NCBI RefSeq assembly: GCF_001625195.1 | Contig: NC_054390.1 | Coordinates: 8,591,222-8,655,221, forward strand | Length of the DNA stretch: 64,000 bases | Source of the DNA: Drechmeria coniospora | Taxonomy: Eukaryota > Ascomycota > Sordariomycetes > Hypocreales > Ophiocordycipitaceae | Direction of reading: 5' to 3' | Shown: positions 40,636 to 50,704 of the stretch, one piece after another | Layout: each line of letters opens with the position of its first letter | How positions within the stretch are numbered: position 1 is the first letter of the stretch | Notes under the pieces: generated by a model | Databases searched by the model: none | Told to the model about the DNA's origin: nothing | What the model saw: the letters and a program-made list of their open reading frames with translations, nothing else | Program-made: the position numbers and the translations under genes

Positions 40636-41866
40636 GAACCCCACGCATGTACAGTACATACAAACCCCCACAGCTTGGGGGCGCTCGGTACGTCCTTCCT
40701 CTATCTACCCCGTCCTCATATACCTACCATAGACCGTCCCCGACGTCACGAGGCCTCCATCCGTCACCATCTGCTTCGTTTTCTTTCCCTCGGCGTCACG
40801 GTACTACCGGCTCTCCTTCATCCCCATCAAGACGGCCTTTCTTCTCAACGTGTTCGTGCCAATGGCGGCATCGAATCCGAAGCGAAACCCGCAGTGGCGG
40901 TGAGGCCTCGGGCGGGAGGGGTGGGAGGTGTGAGACGCCGACCGGTCGGTTGGCCATCGCACCTCGCGCCGTCGATCCTCTTTCTCTTCTCTCCTTCTTT
41001 CCTCCTCCATCTGCTACGTCGACCCCGTCCTGCCTCTTGACGTGATGCAGCTAGTAAGTCCTGGCGGCCGTGCCGGGTTTCGGTCACTTGGTCGACCTAC
41101 TTACGTTGCTAACTTTGTGCTTGGGCCTGCGTCGCCGAGAAACGAGCAGCGTGCGTATTCGTGGCCACATAGTTGGCCTCGAGGTTGACACCCACCTCGG
41201 CTCCTGCTCCAAATCGGAGAGGGTCAAACTTGCATGGATTCTTTCATGTGACCTGACCAGCCGTCGAATCGTTCACGTTGCCTTTCGCCGGGGACGCCGA
41301 GGCCGCTCCAGCCTGGGGCCATAATTCACCGTCTCGTGGTCAGGCGGTGCAAGTTGTGGTTCATCACCCGCTGCGTACGTTATTGTATGATACACGGAAA
41401 ATACTACAAACGCTACGGGTCGGAAAGACGCCCATGGTCGAGCCCCACGCCGACCGACGACATCAAGCCAGCGGGGTGCCGACACATGATACCCCGGACC
41501 CCTTCTAGACGCCGTCGCCATCCAAACTCGGCACCAACGTTTGGTCGGCCGCCGTCTCCGCTGTCGTCAGCCGTCCGCTTCCATGACGCGTCCCAAAGCC
41601 ACGTCCCGCGGGCGCACCCGTCGCGATGCGCGCCCAACGCCACGGGCCATGGCGGCCAAGGCCAAGAAAGGCACGCGGCCTGCCATCCCACCAGCGCAGG
41701 GCAGCGAGAGAAGCCAGCGCTGGCCAATCTAGCCGCCGCTCGAACCACGCACTCCTCGCCCGGCCACGACCTTTCCGCCTCTCGAGAATATACCCCAACG
41801 CCGGCACCGCCGTCACGTCGTTTACTCGTACAAACGCGCCCGTTCGGCGACTTGCGGCCGTTCCGT
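40636..41866. other. GC-rich intergenic region downstream of the BET gene
   Basis: Frames up to 277 codons exist, but they are open because of GC composition and partly antisense to the BET gene. No domain or splice structure supports a gene between 40640 and 41866. Confidence 0.55.
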
Positions 41867-44800
41867 CTACTCCTCTTCCGAGTCCGAGTCGTCGCTCGAG
41901 TCGGCCATGGGCGTCGGCGCCTGGATGGTGCCCTCGCCCTCGCCCGGTTCCTGTCCCGAGTTGTACATGTTTTGGAGGGCAGTCAGCTGCGCAATCTTGG
42001 CCTCCTGCTCCTTGGCGCTCATCGGCTTGTTCTTCTTCGGCTTCGACGCCGACTTGGCCCCCTGCTTGGCCGTCGACCGGCCGACCTCTGGCGACGACTT
42101 GGGGCCGCCGGCCAGGTCCTTGCCGAAGCCCGGCAGAGCCTTCTTGCAGAGCTCCCACAGCTTGGATAGCGCTTCGGTGCTCAGCTGATCAATGTCGAGC
42201 TCGAGCTCGCCTTCCGTGTTCTCCTGTTCGCACGAGTCAGCCACGCCTCAAGGTGCCGCCGCGCCCGTTGCCACTTACATTCTGCCCCGTGTCCGTCTTG
42301 ATTATGTCTATGGCGCGATCGAGATGAGAGGCGTCGAGATCGTTGATGGCGTTGGCGATGGCGTCCTTCTCCGCCGCCGTCAGATTCTTCTTGGCCTTCT
42401 TGGAACCGCCGCCCGACTTCTTCGCGTGGCCGGGCCCGCTGATGGATTTGCGACCTCCGACGCCGCCCGCCGCCTTGGCCCGGCCGCCCTTGCCGGCCTT
42501 CTTCGCCGGCTTCTCGCTCTTCGGTTGCGTCTGCGCGTCCTTGACCGCCTTGATGAGAGCATTCTGGACCATATCGACGATGCCTCTTTGAACCAAGATC
42601 ATGGCTTCGTTGGCGCTGAGGAGCATCTTGTTCAGCTTCGTCGTCTCCTCCTCCAGCTTGGCCTGCAGCGCCTCAATCTCCGCCTTGTTGGGCATCGTCT
42701 CGGTCGCCTCCTCGCCGTCGTCGTCCTCCTCCTCGTCGTCGTCACTGGCGTTCGAGGTCGAGGCCGCGGGCGCGCTCGCCTTGGCCGCGTGCCTGGCCAG
42801 CCACGAATCCTTGTTCTTCATCTGCGCGCCGTACAGGTCGTCGAGCTGCTTGGCGAGCACCGACACGGGGTTGCCCTGATCCGGGGGGCCGTTGAACTTG
42901 TAGCAGTTGTCGAAGACGAGCCGGACGTTCTTGTCAAAGTCCTTGAGGCTAGAAATGTCCCCCGTCGCCAGGTTGTGATGCACCTTGCCCAGGTCCATGG
43001 GCTTCTTGATGACGTTGTGGTACGTCGGGATGCCGAGACCCTCGGCGTCGACGGGCTCGAGGAACCACTGGTTGATCTCGTGGTGCTTGGGGTGCATGAT
43101 TTCCGTCAAGACCTCGTCGCAGAACTGAAGCTCGGGCTTGAGCTTCTTGCGCGACGGCTTCGTCGTGTAGTCGATATCCTTGGGCTTCGGCGCCCGGACC
43201 GTCCGCTTAGGCCTGTCGCCGTCCGTCGCCGTCGAGGCCCTACGATCGTCGTACGGTTCCGGGGGCGTGGCAGTGACGGGTGCGGCCGTCTCGGTCAGGG
43301 GGCTCGGCGCAGGAGCCGTCGACTGTCGCCGCGCCGCCGATTCGGTGACGACGGCTCGGGGCTCGCGCGCCGGTTTCGCCTTCGGAACGGCCTTGGGTCG
43401 GGCGGGCTCCTCGACCGGTATCGGCAGGACGTCCTGCCAGATGGTCGTCACGGCTTGGGCGGCGGCGGCCGTGATGTCGTGGGCGGGCCCGTTGAACGTC
43501 AACGCGTTCTCGAACATGAGGGCCAGATCCTTCCTGAACTGGCCCAGCGTCACGATGGAGCTGTTGGGGTCGCGGACGTTCCGATCGAGCTCCGAGAGAT
43601 CCATGGGCTTCTCGATGCGGGCAATGTACGAGTCCCAGAGGAAGGGCCACAGCTTCTGGACCGAGTCGCGAAAATGCGCACCCGCCTTGGTCTTCTTGAC
43701 GCGTCCGATGACCTTGCGGATCTCGCGGCGCTGGAAGGGAGACAGCTCCTTGGCGTTTGTCTCCGAGTCGGACCAGCGCGTCAGGCTGGTGAGAACCGTC
43801 ATGTCGAGACCCGGGGCGTCGGACGCCACGCCGGTGGAACCGGCCGGCGTGGACGAGCTTGCCGTCGGCTCGCCGGCAGCCGCGACGGCGCTCGCCTCGT
43901 CGTCCTTGGGCTCCGTCCTGGCCCGTTTGGAAGCCGGTTCCTCGGCCGTGTCATCCTCGCGCTCGCGTGCGACCTTGGCGCCCGGGGCATCGGCCATGGG
44001 CGCTTCGGGAGACGCCTCGGCCGGCGACGCCTTCCCGGTTCCCTCGATGGCGAGCTGGGACATGCTGGCCGAGCCCAGATCAACTTCGGACGTGGGCAGC
44101 GCGGCTGCATCCTGCGAGGGGGGAGCGGCGTCACCGACACGGGCCGTCTCCGTGGCGCCCGCCGAGCTCTCGGCCGGCGCATCCGTCATATCTTCGTCTT
44201 GCGTCTTGCCGTCGGCGGCGGCGGCGGTGGCCTCGGAAGGCCCCGTGGTTGCTTTCGCGGTTTTGGCTTCGCCCGACGGCGGAGAGTCGGTCCGGGGCGT
44301 GGCTTCGCGCATTTCAACATCCTCGGTCCGCGAAGGGCTCCGGGCAGGAGTCGACCGCTTCGCCGCCCGTGCGGGTTCGTCTTCTCCTCGAGCCGGTCCC
44401 GCAGACGGACCGTCCTTCTTGGACTCGACTACTTTTTCTTCGGTCGAGGCGGCCGCGGTGGCCTTTGCGGCCGGTTCGGGCCCATCCGATGGCTTTGGCT
44501 GAGCGGCCGTCGACTCCGCCTCGGTTCTGGGGGCTACCTCGTCGGTCTCGACGGCGTCGGTGTCGGATTTGGTCGGGCCATCCGCCGTTCCGCTGCCGTT
44601 CAGGGCACAGCTCTCGGCTCCCGTCTTGGGGGAACCGGCGCGTTGTTGCGTCGTCGAGGCGTCCTTGGTGGAGGCAGGCTCCGGGCGTGACTCTCTCGCG
44701 GATGCACCCACGGGTGGCTCCGTCATGGCAGGCTCTTTCGGGGGCGCGTGGCTGTTTTTGGGCGAGTCAGTCCGAGACTTCGCACGAGCGTGGGCGTGTC

Positions 44801-44985
44801 GAGGCAACAGCGATGACGAGTGCACCGGGGCTCATGGCCTCGGGCAAGAGCCAGCGGACCACGCACGCTCCGTCGACAGAGGGGTTGGGCGTGGTGCACG
44901 GCAGAAGGGGCGAAATGACTCACCCGTTAGGCACTTCCTCCGGCTTGGGATCGGGGACGGCGGCGTCGGGGCGCGGCGATGCCAT
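41867..44985 (-). CDS. bdf1: BET-family double bromodomain protein (Bdf1-like), three exons
   Basis: Model: complement(join(41867..42223, 42279..44751, 44924..44985)), 963 residues. Exon 1 encodes MASPRPDAAVPDPKPEEVPN; both introns (172 bp GTGAGT..AACAG, 55 bp GTAAGT..AACAG) keep frame. The order is a long Ala/Pro/Ser/Glu-rich acidic N-terminus with a KRAR basic patch; bromodomain 1 (about 361-463; FNGP acetyl-lysine Asn near 441); bromodomain 2 (about 557-666; CYKFNGP Asn near 641); an acidic tract; a coiled coil; a Lys-rich segment; an NET domain that spans the last intron (DRAIDIIKTDTGQN joined to ENTEGELELDIDQL); and a Ser/Asp/Glu tail. It binds acetylated histones H3/H4 and works with TFIID and chromatin regulators in the nucleus. 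Without the introns the NET domain would be cut in half. Confidence 0.93.
42224..42278 (-). other. Intron 2 of the BET gene (within the NET domain)
   Basis: Minus-strand donor GTAAGTGG at 42278 and acceptor GCGAACAG ending at 42224; 55 bp, phase 0. Removal joins the two halves of the NET domain. Confidence 0.88.
44752..44923 (-). other. Intron 1 of the BET gene
   Basis: Minus-strand donor GTGAGTCA at 44923, acceptor CAAAAACAG ending at 44752; 172 bp. It joins the 20-codon first exon in frame (phase 2) to HAPPKEPAMTEP. A branch-like GACTGAC lies about 20 bases before the acceptor. Confidence 0.78.
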
Positions 44986-46340
44986 GATTCCGATGGCGAT
45001 GGCGGCGCAGTTGTGGTGGTGGCTCAGAGAGTGCGGCGCGTCATGAAATCGGGCCAAGGATGAAACTGCGCAGGCGTGCGGCGAGGGATGCGGAGGTGCA
45101 GGTTCGGGGAGGCGACGAGAAAGGCGTGCGGCAGCTCTCCGAAGCACGCGCGAACGGGTGGTCAGCTTTCGCGGCGAGGGGCAGGTGCGACGAGGCACCG
45201 AGAGGCTAGCGGGACGGAGCAGGAGCTTGCGCGGTGCGCAGGCACGCTGACGGCTGTCACGGCTGCGAGAGGAGGGGGGGGGGGGGGGGGGGAGCGGCGG
45301 CAGCTGCGCGGTGGAGGGCCGGTCGAGGAGCGAGGGCAGTGAATTCGACCCGATCAATGCACCGTCGAGATGGAGCGAGCGCGGGCGCGGGCGAGAGGCG
45401 CGGCGAGGTGCCGTGAGCGGGGCGGGCTGCGAGCAGAGAACAGCGAGGAAGCTCTCGCGCGGGTGGCGGGGGCGAACGGGTACAGACTGCGCACGGCGGC
45501 CGCGAGCTGTTGCCGTGGTCGTGATGATGCGAAGCTGCAGCAGCGGTGCGGGAGCTCGTGGCGGCCGAGCAGCGTAGCTTCCTGCGGTGGAGCTCTCACG
45601 TCGGGCGCGCGTGCTCGTCCGGCGGTGCCCAGAGGCGAGTCGTCGTCTCGTGTCGGCGCGGCGACTGCGTCGGGTGGGGGAGAGGGGAAAAAAGGCGACG
45701 ACGGGCGAAGGGCGGAGCGGATGGCCGTCGGCGGCGACGTCGGTGAGAATATGGATTATGGATTATGGACAATGCGAGCGACCCGAGGTGGTGAGGAAAA
45801 TCGGCAGGGAATGGGACAGCGCGCTGCGATGCAAGCTTCCTTCGAGGCAGGCCAAGGTCCAAAGGTCAAGCAGGATGCGGTATGGTGCCGTCGAGGTGCG
45901 TTCGGTACGCCGACGGTACCTCGACGCGGTGGAAAAATGACGGCGCGGCGCTGCGTTTGCGGGATGGAGCAGAGGTTCCTGGCGGGTACCGTTGGGGGCG
46001 AGGGAGGGGAGGGGTGGGAGGGTCGGCGAGAAAAGCGCGTGCACGTCAATAAAATTCGGCCGACCGGAGGCGCGAAGGTATTTATGAGAAGAGAAAGGCA
46101 AGGTCCGGGCAGGCGTTGATGTGACTTTATCGGGGCGCCGAAAATGGCTGGGGCAGAAAAATTTACTTGCCCGAGGTGGGGATCCACCGCATCGGGGAAG
46201 CCAACGAGTGATTTGCTCGAGGGCGTGTGGCTAGTTTCGAGTGAGGCTGGGGAGAGCAGGAGGGAAGCCCGTTGGTGGTTGCCTAGCCGGTCGCCGTCGA
46301 CAGTGCCGTCAGGAGCGCTCCGCACCCGCTCGTAGGCCGC
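44986..46340. other. Promoter and 5' leader of the BET gene; homopurine-rich
   Basis: GC-rich with strong strand asymmetry, being purine-rich on the plus strand. It contains an unbroken run of 19 G at 45274-45292. Open frames on both strands here are compositional. The region beyond about 46100 shows no features. Confidence 0.55.
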
Positions 46341-48829
46341 CTGTGTACCCAGCGTGTACTTTCTGCACGGTCGGGCGTACGAGGTATACTTATAAGTACA
46401 TGCTCACCCACTCATCCACCTCGGTGCCCCCCCCGAACGGTAGGAAGTACGGAGTACGGAGTACTTGCTTAGTATTCAGCTGCGCAAGTAATACGGAGTA
46501 CTTCTTGCCGTACGGAGTACTGTACGGTAAGTAAGTACTGTAGGGGTAGGGAGTACTCCGTACAATGTACTTACTTGAGTAGTACCAAGGGAGGGAGTAC
46601 GGGTACTTGGGGTTCTCTCATGGAGGTACCGCTACATGCACGACTACGCACAAGTGCCCCCTACTTACTACGATGAATCCAAGTACCTGTACAAGTACGA
46701 CTCCGTCCCGCGCGGTCGAGGTGCTGGAGCAGGCATGAGCGAGCGCGAACTCCCAGCGCTAGGTGCCTGCGGCAGTGCTTGAGTAAGTACTTGTGTACTA
46801 GGGCACCGGAGCGTAGGTTTGGAGGAAGGTGCATCTTGCACTAGCCACAGGTGCTTCTCTAGCACGAACATGCACGTCACAGGCGGCAAGCACGCAGATG
46901 CGAGTGCTAAAGTACTCAAGTATATACAGTAATACAATGCAGTAAGTATTACTCCGTACTGCACGTCCATCTGGCCAGCATGCTCGATGCACGCTCGTAG
47001 GGAGAGCGACGCCTCAACAGACGACATCGACATGGCCGGTCGCATGCTGCTCGTGGCCGGCGTGCACGGCGTTGCAAGTGTGTGCCTGACCTTGACTGCC
47101 ACTGGCACTCCTACGCATGCGTGCAGTCGTACGTCGAACGTGCACTCCATGTTGCGAACTCCGTCGTGGGAACGCTCACGCTTCGCGACCACGTCGCCAC
47201 CGCCACGGTACGGACCGTCGACGAGATAACCTCCACGATCAGGGGCCATTTCCAGGTACGGAACAGTACTGTGCGTACGGTAACACACGTACGTTGCGCT
47301 TCCATGCCGAGCAACCGCGTCCACGGCGTGCGCCCAGCACGTAAAAGTCAACTCGGCGCGTGAGCCAGCCTTGCGCGTCAAAGGCAAAAAGGCGAGGACA
47401 AAGTTAAACGCAATCGTGCCTTTTCTTCTAGACGAGGAAGCTGTTGCAAGAATTTCATTTCCCGCGTGTCATCGGCTCGTCGGGACGATGAAATGAGCCT
47501 CTCACTACTACTGTACTACGTACTGCGCACGTGTTGGGGCGTGACGGAGCAGTGCGGCCAGTATCCGTGCTGGATACCAAACCAGACGTGCGTGTGCAGT
47601 ACAAGTAGGGAGTCACACTCGGTGCAGTCATCCTGGGGTGAGTACAGACAGTACTTACTTGGTACTGTCATGTGCAGTACATTTATGAACGGGACGACAG
47701 TGCAGTACTGGATAATGCCAAACCAAGGCCGTACTTGAGAGCAAGTAAGCACATACTTACAGTTCACTCGCACTTGTTTTGCGGTGAGTACGGAGTACCT
47801 AGTACTCTGTTCGTTTGTAACATGCTGCACACGCAAGTGCAGTACCCCTACAACTACAAGAATACCAGCAAGGAAGCCTGTGTCTCCGTCAAGCGGTGAT
47901 ACTGTGGTTCGACAGCCTCGCACTACGTCAGAACGCGTATCGTTCAAACGGGGCATTGAATGTATACAGTACTTGCGTGCTCGATGGAGCACGGCATGAG
48001 GTGATTGATTGAGAGCGAGTCACCTGACTCGCACCATTTCGAGAGGACGAACATGTACAAGGTACCACGACGGAGTACAGTAGCACTGTATTGCAGTAAG
48101 TACCCAGTACGGAGTACAAAGTTCAAAGTTCATGTACTGTATTACTCCGTACAACACTAAATTCTTACAAAACATGCCCGGATAATTACTACTTACATTC
48201 TTACAGTACAGCACTCCGTACATGTACAACCAGTCGTACTCTGTGCTTCATATTGCATGTCCTGGATACTTATACATGCACCTGTCTGGCGAGGTACTTA
48301 CTGTACGCAAGTACTTGACGCAAGTACACCGTGCAAGTACACCGTACATGTGCCCACTGGTACCCGTGCTGCCCGTGGTCACGGCGATCCGCGAGCACCA
48401 ATTCCACAGGGACCTCCAGCGGCACGTGACTCGGAACCGCAATGCCATGGTGAATGCTTATGTCATCCGGACGCACGTTGCGGTGGGACGCAGCGGCCGC
48501 CCACCCGCCAACCCACCCCAGCAGGGGCCGGCCCAGAAAAAAGTTGAACGAGGTGAAGCAAGAGAGTCGTGAAATTTTCCCACGCAAAACTCGGTGCGCA
48601 CAACGCCTAGCTCTGCGTCCTTGCTCTGTGCACAAGAGTATGTTTATCCGTCGTTTGGCGTTTGGATCTTGAATCCATCTACTGAACAAGCCAACCATCG
48701 ACCACGTCTCGTTACCCGTGCAGTCGCCATCCGTATTCCGTCCATCTTCAAGTCGCAGCGCTTCGAGCCACCCGCACCCTCGCAGTACTTTTCGACCGGC
48801 CCCGGCACCCGCTCTCCGTCGCTCCCGCC
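46341..48829. repeat. GTAC-palindrome-rich intergenic region
   Basis: Dense GTAC, TACTTAC/GTAAGTA and TACGGAGTA/TACTCCGTA words at 46376-46680, 46790-46960 and 47500-48350. The less repetitive part (46980-47440) has open frames on both strands without any recognisable domain. The last 200 bp form the leader of the Utp12-domain gene. Confidence 0.6.
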
Positions 48830-50056
48830 ATGCCTGCGTCGACGAAGAGAAAGGCGCCGGCCAAGCTGGCGGCGCCCGTCGTCAAGTCGAGCGCGAGACG
48901 TCCCACCAAGAGCTCCATCAACGAGTCAAAGGCCTCCGTCTCGGCCACGGACACGCTGCCGTCCTCGGCCGTCGACATGATCGAGATTTCGTCGGACCAG
49001 GCCAGCGAGGATGACGTCTCGGACGAGGAGGAGGACCGAGAGTCCGATGGGGTCAACGGCGGCAAGGATGGTGCGAAGCCGTCCGCCACCCCCCTCGGGC
49101 TCCGTGGCAAGACCGTCGGCCGTGACGACGCCGACGCCGCCGCCGAAGAGTCGGACGGCGAGGCCACCTCGCCCTCCTTCGGCGAGCTGCTCCGCAACAA
49201 CGAGGCCATCGACGTGCCCGCCCTCCTCCAGCAGTCCGGCGCCGCCGGCGCGGTTGCCGAGCGGGCGAAAACCGTCATCGTCCCCCCCTCGCACCAGTCC
49301 CTCACCACCGTCCTCACCCAAGCGCTCCGGACCGACGACACGGACCTCCTGGAGTCCTGCCTCCACACGACGGACCTGACGACGATTCGAAACACCATCG
49401 AGCGCATCGACAGCGCCCTCGCCGGCAACCTCCTGACCAGGCTGGCGGCCAGGCTCCACAGACGACCCGGCCGAGCCGGCAACCTCATGACCTGGGTCCA
49501 ATGGACCCTCGTCTCGCACGGCGGCGCCTTGGCCTCGCAGCCCAAGGTCGTCCACAGCCTGAACGGTCTGCAGAAGGTCTTGGCCGAGAGAGCAAAGGGG
49601 CTCAACAGCCTCCTCGTCCTGAAAGGCAAGCTGGATCTGCTCGAGGGTCAGATGAACCTGCGAAAAAAGATGCAGCAAAAGGGCCCTGGCCTGCTGCAGC
49701 AGGGCGATGCCGACGACGACGAGGATGCCATCTGGGTCGAGGGGGAGACGGGCGCGTCAAACGGTGTCCGCTCACGGAGGAATCGAGACGACGACAGCGA
49801 CGACGACGACGACGACGACGACGCTCCACCCGAGGCGAACGGCTTCGTCGGTGCCTCCGACGATGACGACGACGATTCTGTCGACGAGGATGATGACGAG
49901 GACGGCGACGACGCAGATGAACCACTGGACGAGGACGAGGTCATCCACGACGACGTCGACGAGTCCATGGGCGAGGACGAGGAGAGCGACGTCGAGGCCG
50001 CCGCGCCGCCCTCGAAGCTGCAAAAGGTGACGAGGTCCTTTGCGAAAAGAAAGTAA
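48830..50056 (+). CDS. Utp12-domain protein, small-subunit processome component (Utp5/Utp9-like)
   Basis: 408 residues, intronless, start in good context (cccgccATGCC). Order: a basic N-terminus (STKRKAPAKL), an acidic Ser-rich stretch (50-75), SFGELLRNN near 116, a Utp12 (Dip2/Utp12) helical domain at about 155-275 (SLTTVLTQALRTDDTDLLE, LLTRLAARLHRRPGRAGNLM, WVQWTLVSHGG, LNSLLVLKGKLDLLEGQMNL), then a very acidic Asp-rich tail (318-392) and a basic end KVTRSFAKRK that may be a nucleolar localisation signal. The domain mediates assembly of the t-UTP/UtpA and UtpB subcomplexes for 18S rRNA maturation. Yeast Utp5 and Utp9 carry N-terminal WD40 propellers, which are missing here; short forms occur in filamentous fungi, so the exact orthologue is uncertain. 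Confidence 0.82.
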   Translation: MPASTKRKAPAKLAAPVVKSSARRPTKSSINESKASVSATDTLPSSAVDMIEISSDQASEDDVSDEEEDRESDGVNGGKDGAKPSATPLGLRGKTVGRDDADAAAEESDGEATSPSFGELLRNNEAIDVPALLQQSGAAGAVAERAKTVIVPPSHQSLTTVLTQALRTDDTDLLESCLHTTDLTTIRNTIERIDSALAGNLLTRLAARLHRRPGRAGNLMTWVQWTLVSHGGALASQPKVVHSLNGLQKVLAERAKGLNSLLVLKGKLDLLEGQMNLRKKMQQKGPGLLQQGDADDDEDAIWVEGETGASNGVRSRRNRDDDSDDDDDDDDAPPEANGFVGASDDDDDDSVDEDDDEDGDDADEPLDEDEVIHDDVDESMGEDEESDVEAAAPPSKLQKVTRSFAKRK

Positions 50057-50704
50057 CGACGGTCGAAGGGAAGTGGAGGTGACAGCGCCGGCGCCGCCGG
50101 CTGGCATGGCATGGCATGGATTAGAACCGTCGAGGCAGCATTCATTGTTCCAATTTCCCCCCCCCCCCGTCATTTTTTTTCATTACGATGGCATCTCTGG
50201 CGTTCTTGTAGATATGGACTGCGCAATATGACGAGTTGATACCTGGAAAAATCCACGCATCATCGTGGCCTCTGTCCGTACTCGGGTGGATGATTCAATT
50301 GTCTCGCCGCCCGATACTGCTCGTTTGCCATGCATGGGTATGTCCGACCGGCATGTGCAAAGACGGCCAACGACAAACAAATACACATTGCCCACGCCAC
50401 CACATCCCGTCAGTGTGTGTCTATCCAGCCATTCAATCCAATGAAAAGTATATCAAACAAACCACGCAAGGCAGCCAGAAACAGCGCTCGGTGCCAAGGA
50501 ACGTTGGAAGTAGGAACCGCTGCAACAATGCCATGCCGCCTCTGGTCTTGCTCGGCCCAAAAGGGTGGAAACGGAAGAGGAAGAGGAGGGTGTCGATTCA
50601 AACGACGGCCCTCGGGAGCGGCACCACGGCCGTCCAAGTGGAAGGGGGGGGGCGAAAGGAGGAACTTGAAGTGAGGGGAGGGCGGCGAGTGCGACGCAGC
50701 GCCG
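50057..50704. other. Convergent intergenic spacer
   Basis: Lies between two genes that point toward each other, so it holds both terminators. A run of C at 50158-50168 is followed by T8. Nothing else is seen. Confidence 0.6.

Noticed and set aside
42192..44690. 832-codon plus-strand open frame opposite the BET gene
   Set aside because: It is antisense to a well-supported bromodomain gene, and its Arg/Leu/Gly-rich composition is typical of GC-rich antisense frames.
46668..47387. 239-codon minus-strand frame
   Set aside because: Built partly from GTAC repeat translations (YLYRYLDS, VRTV); no domain.
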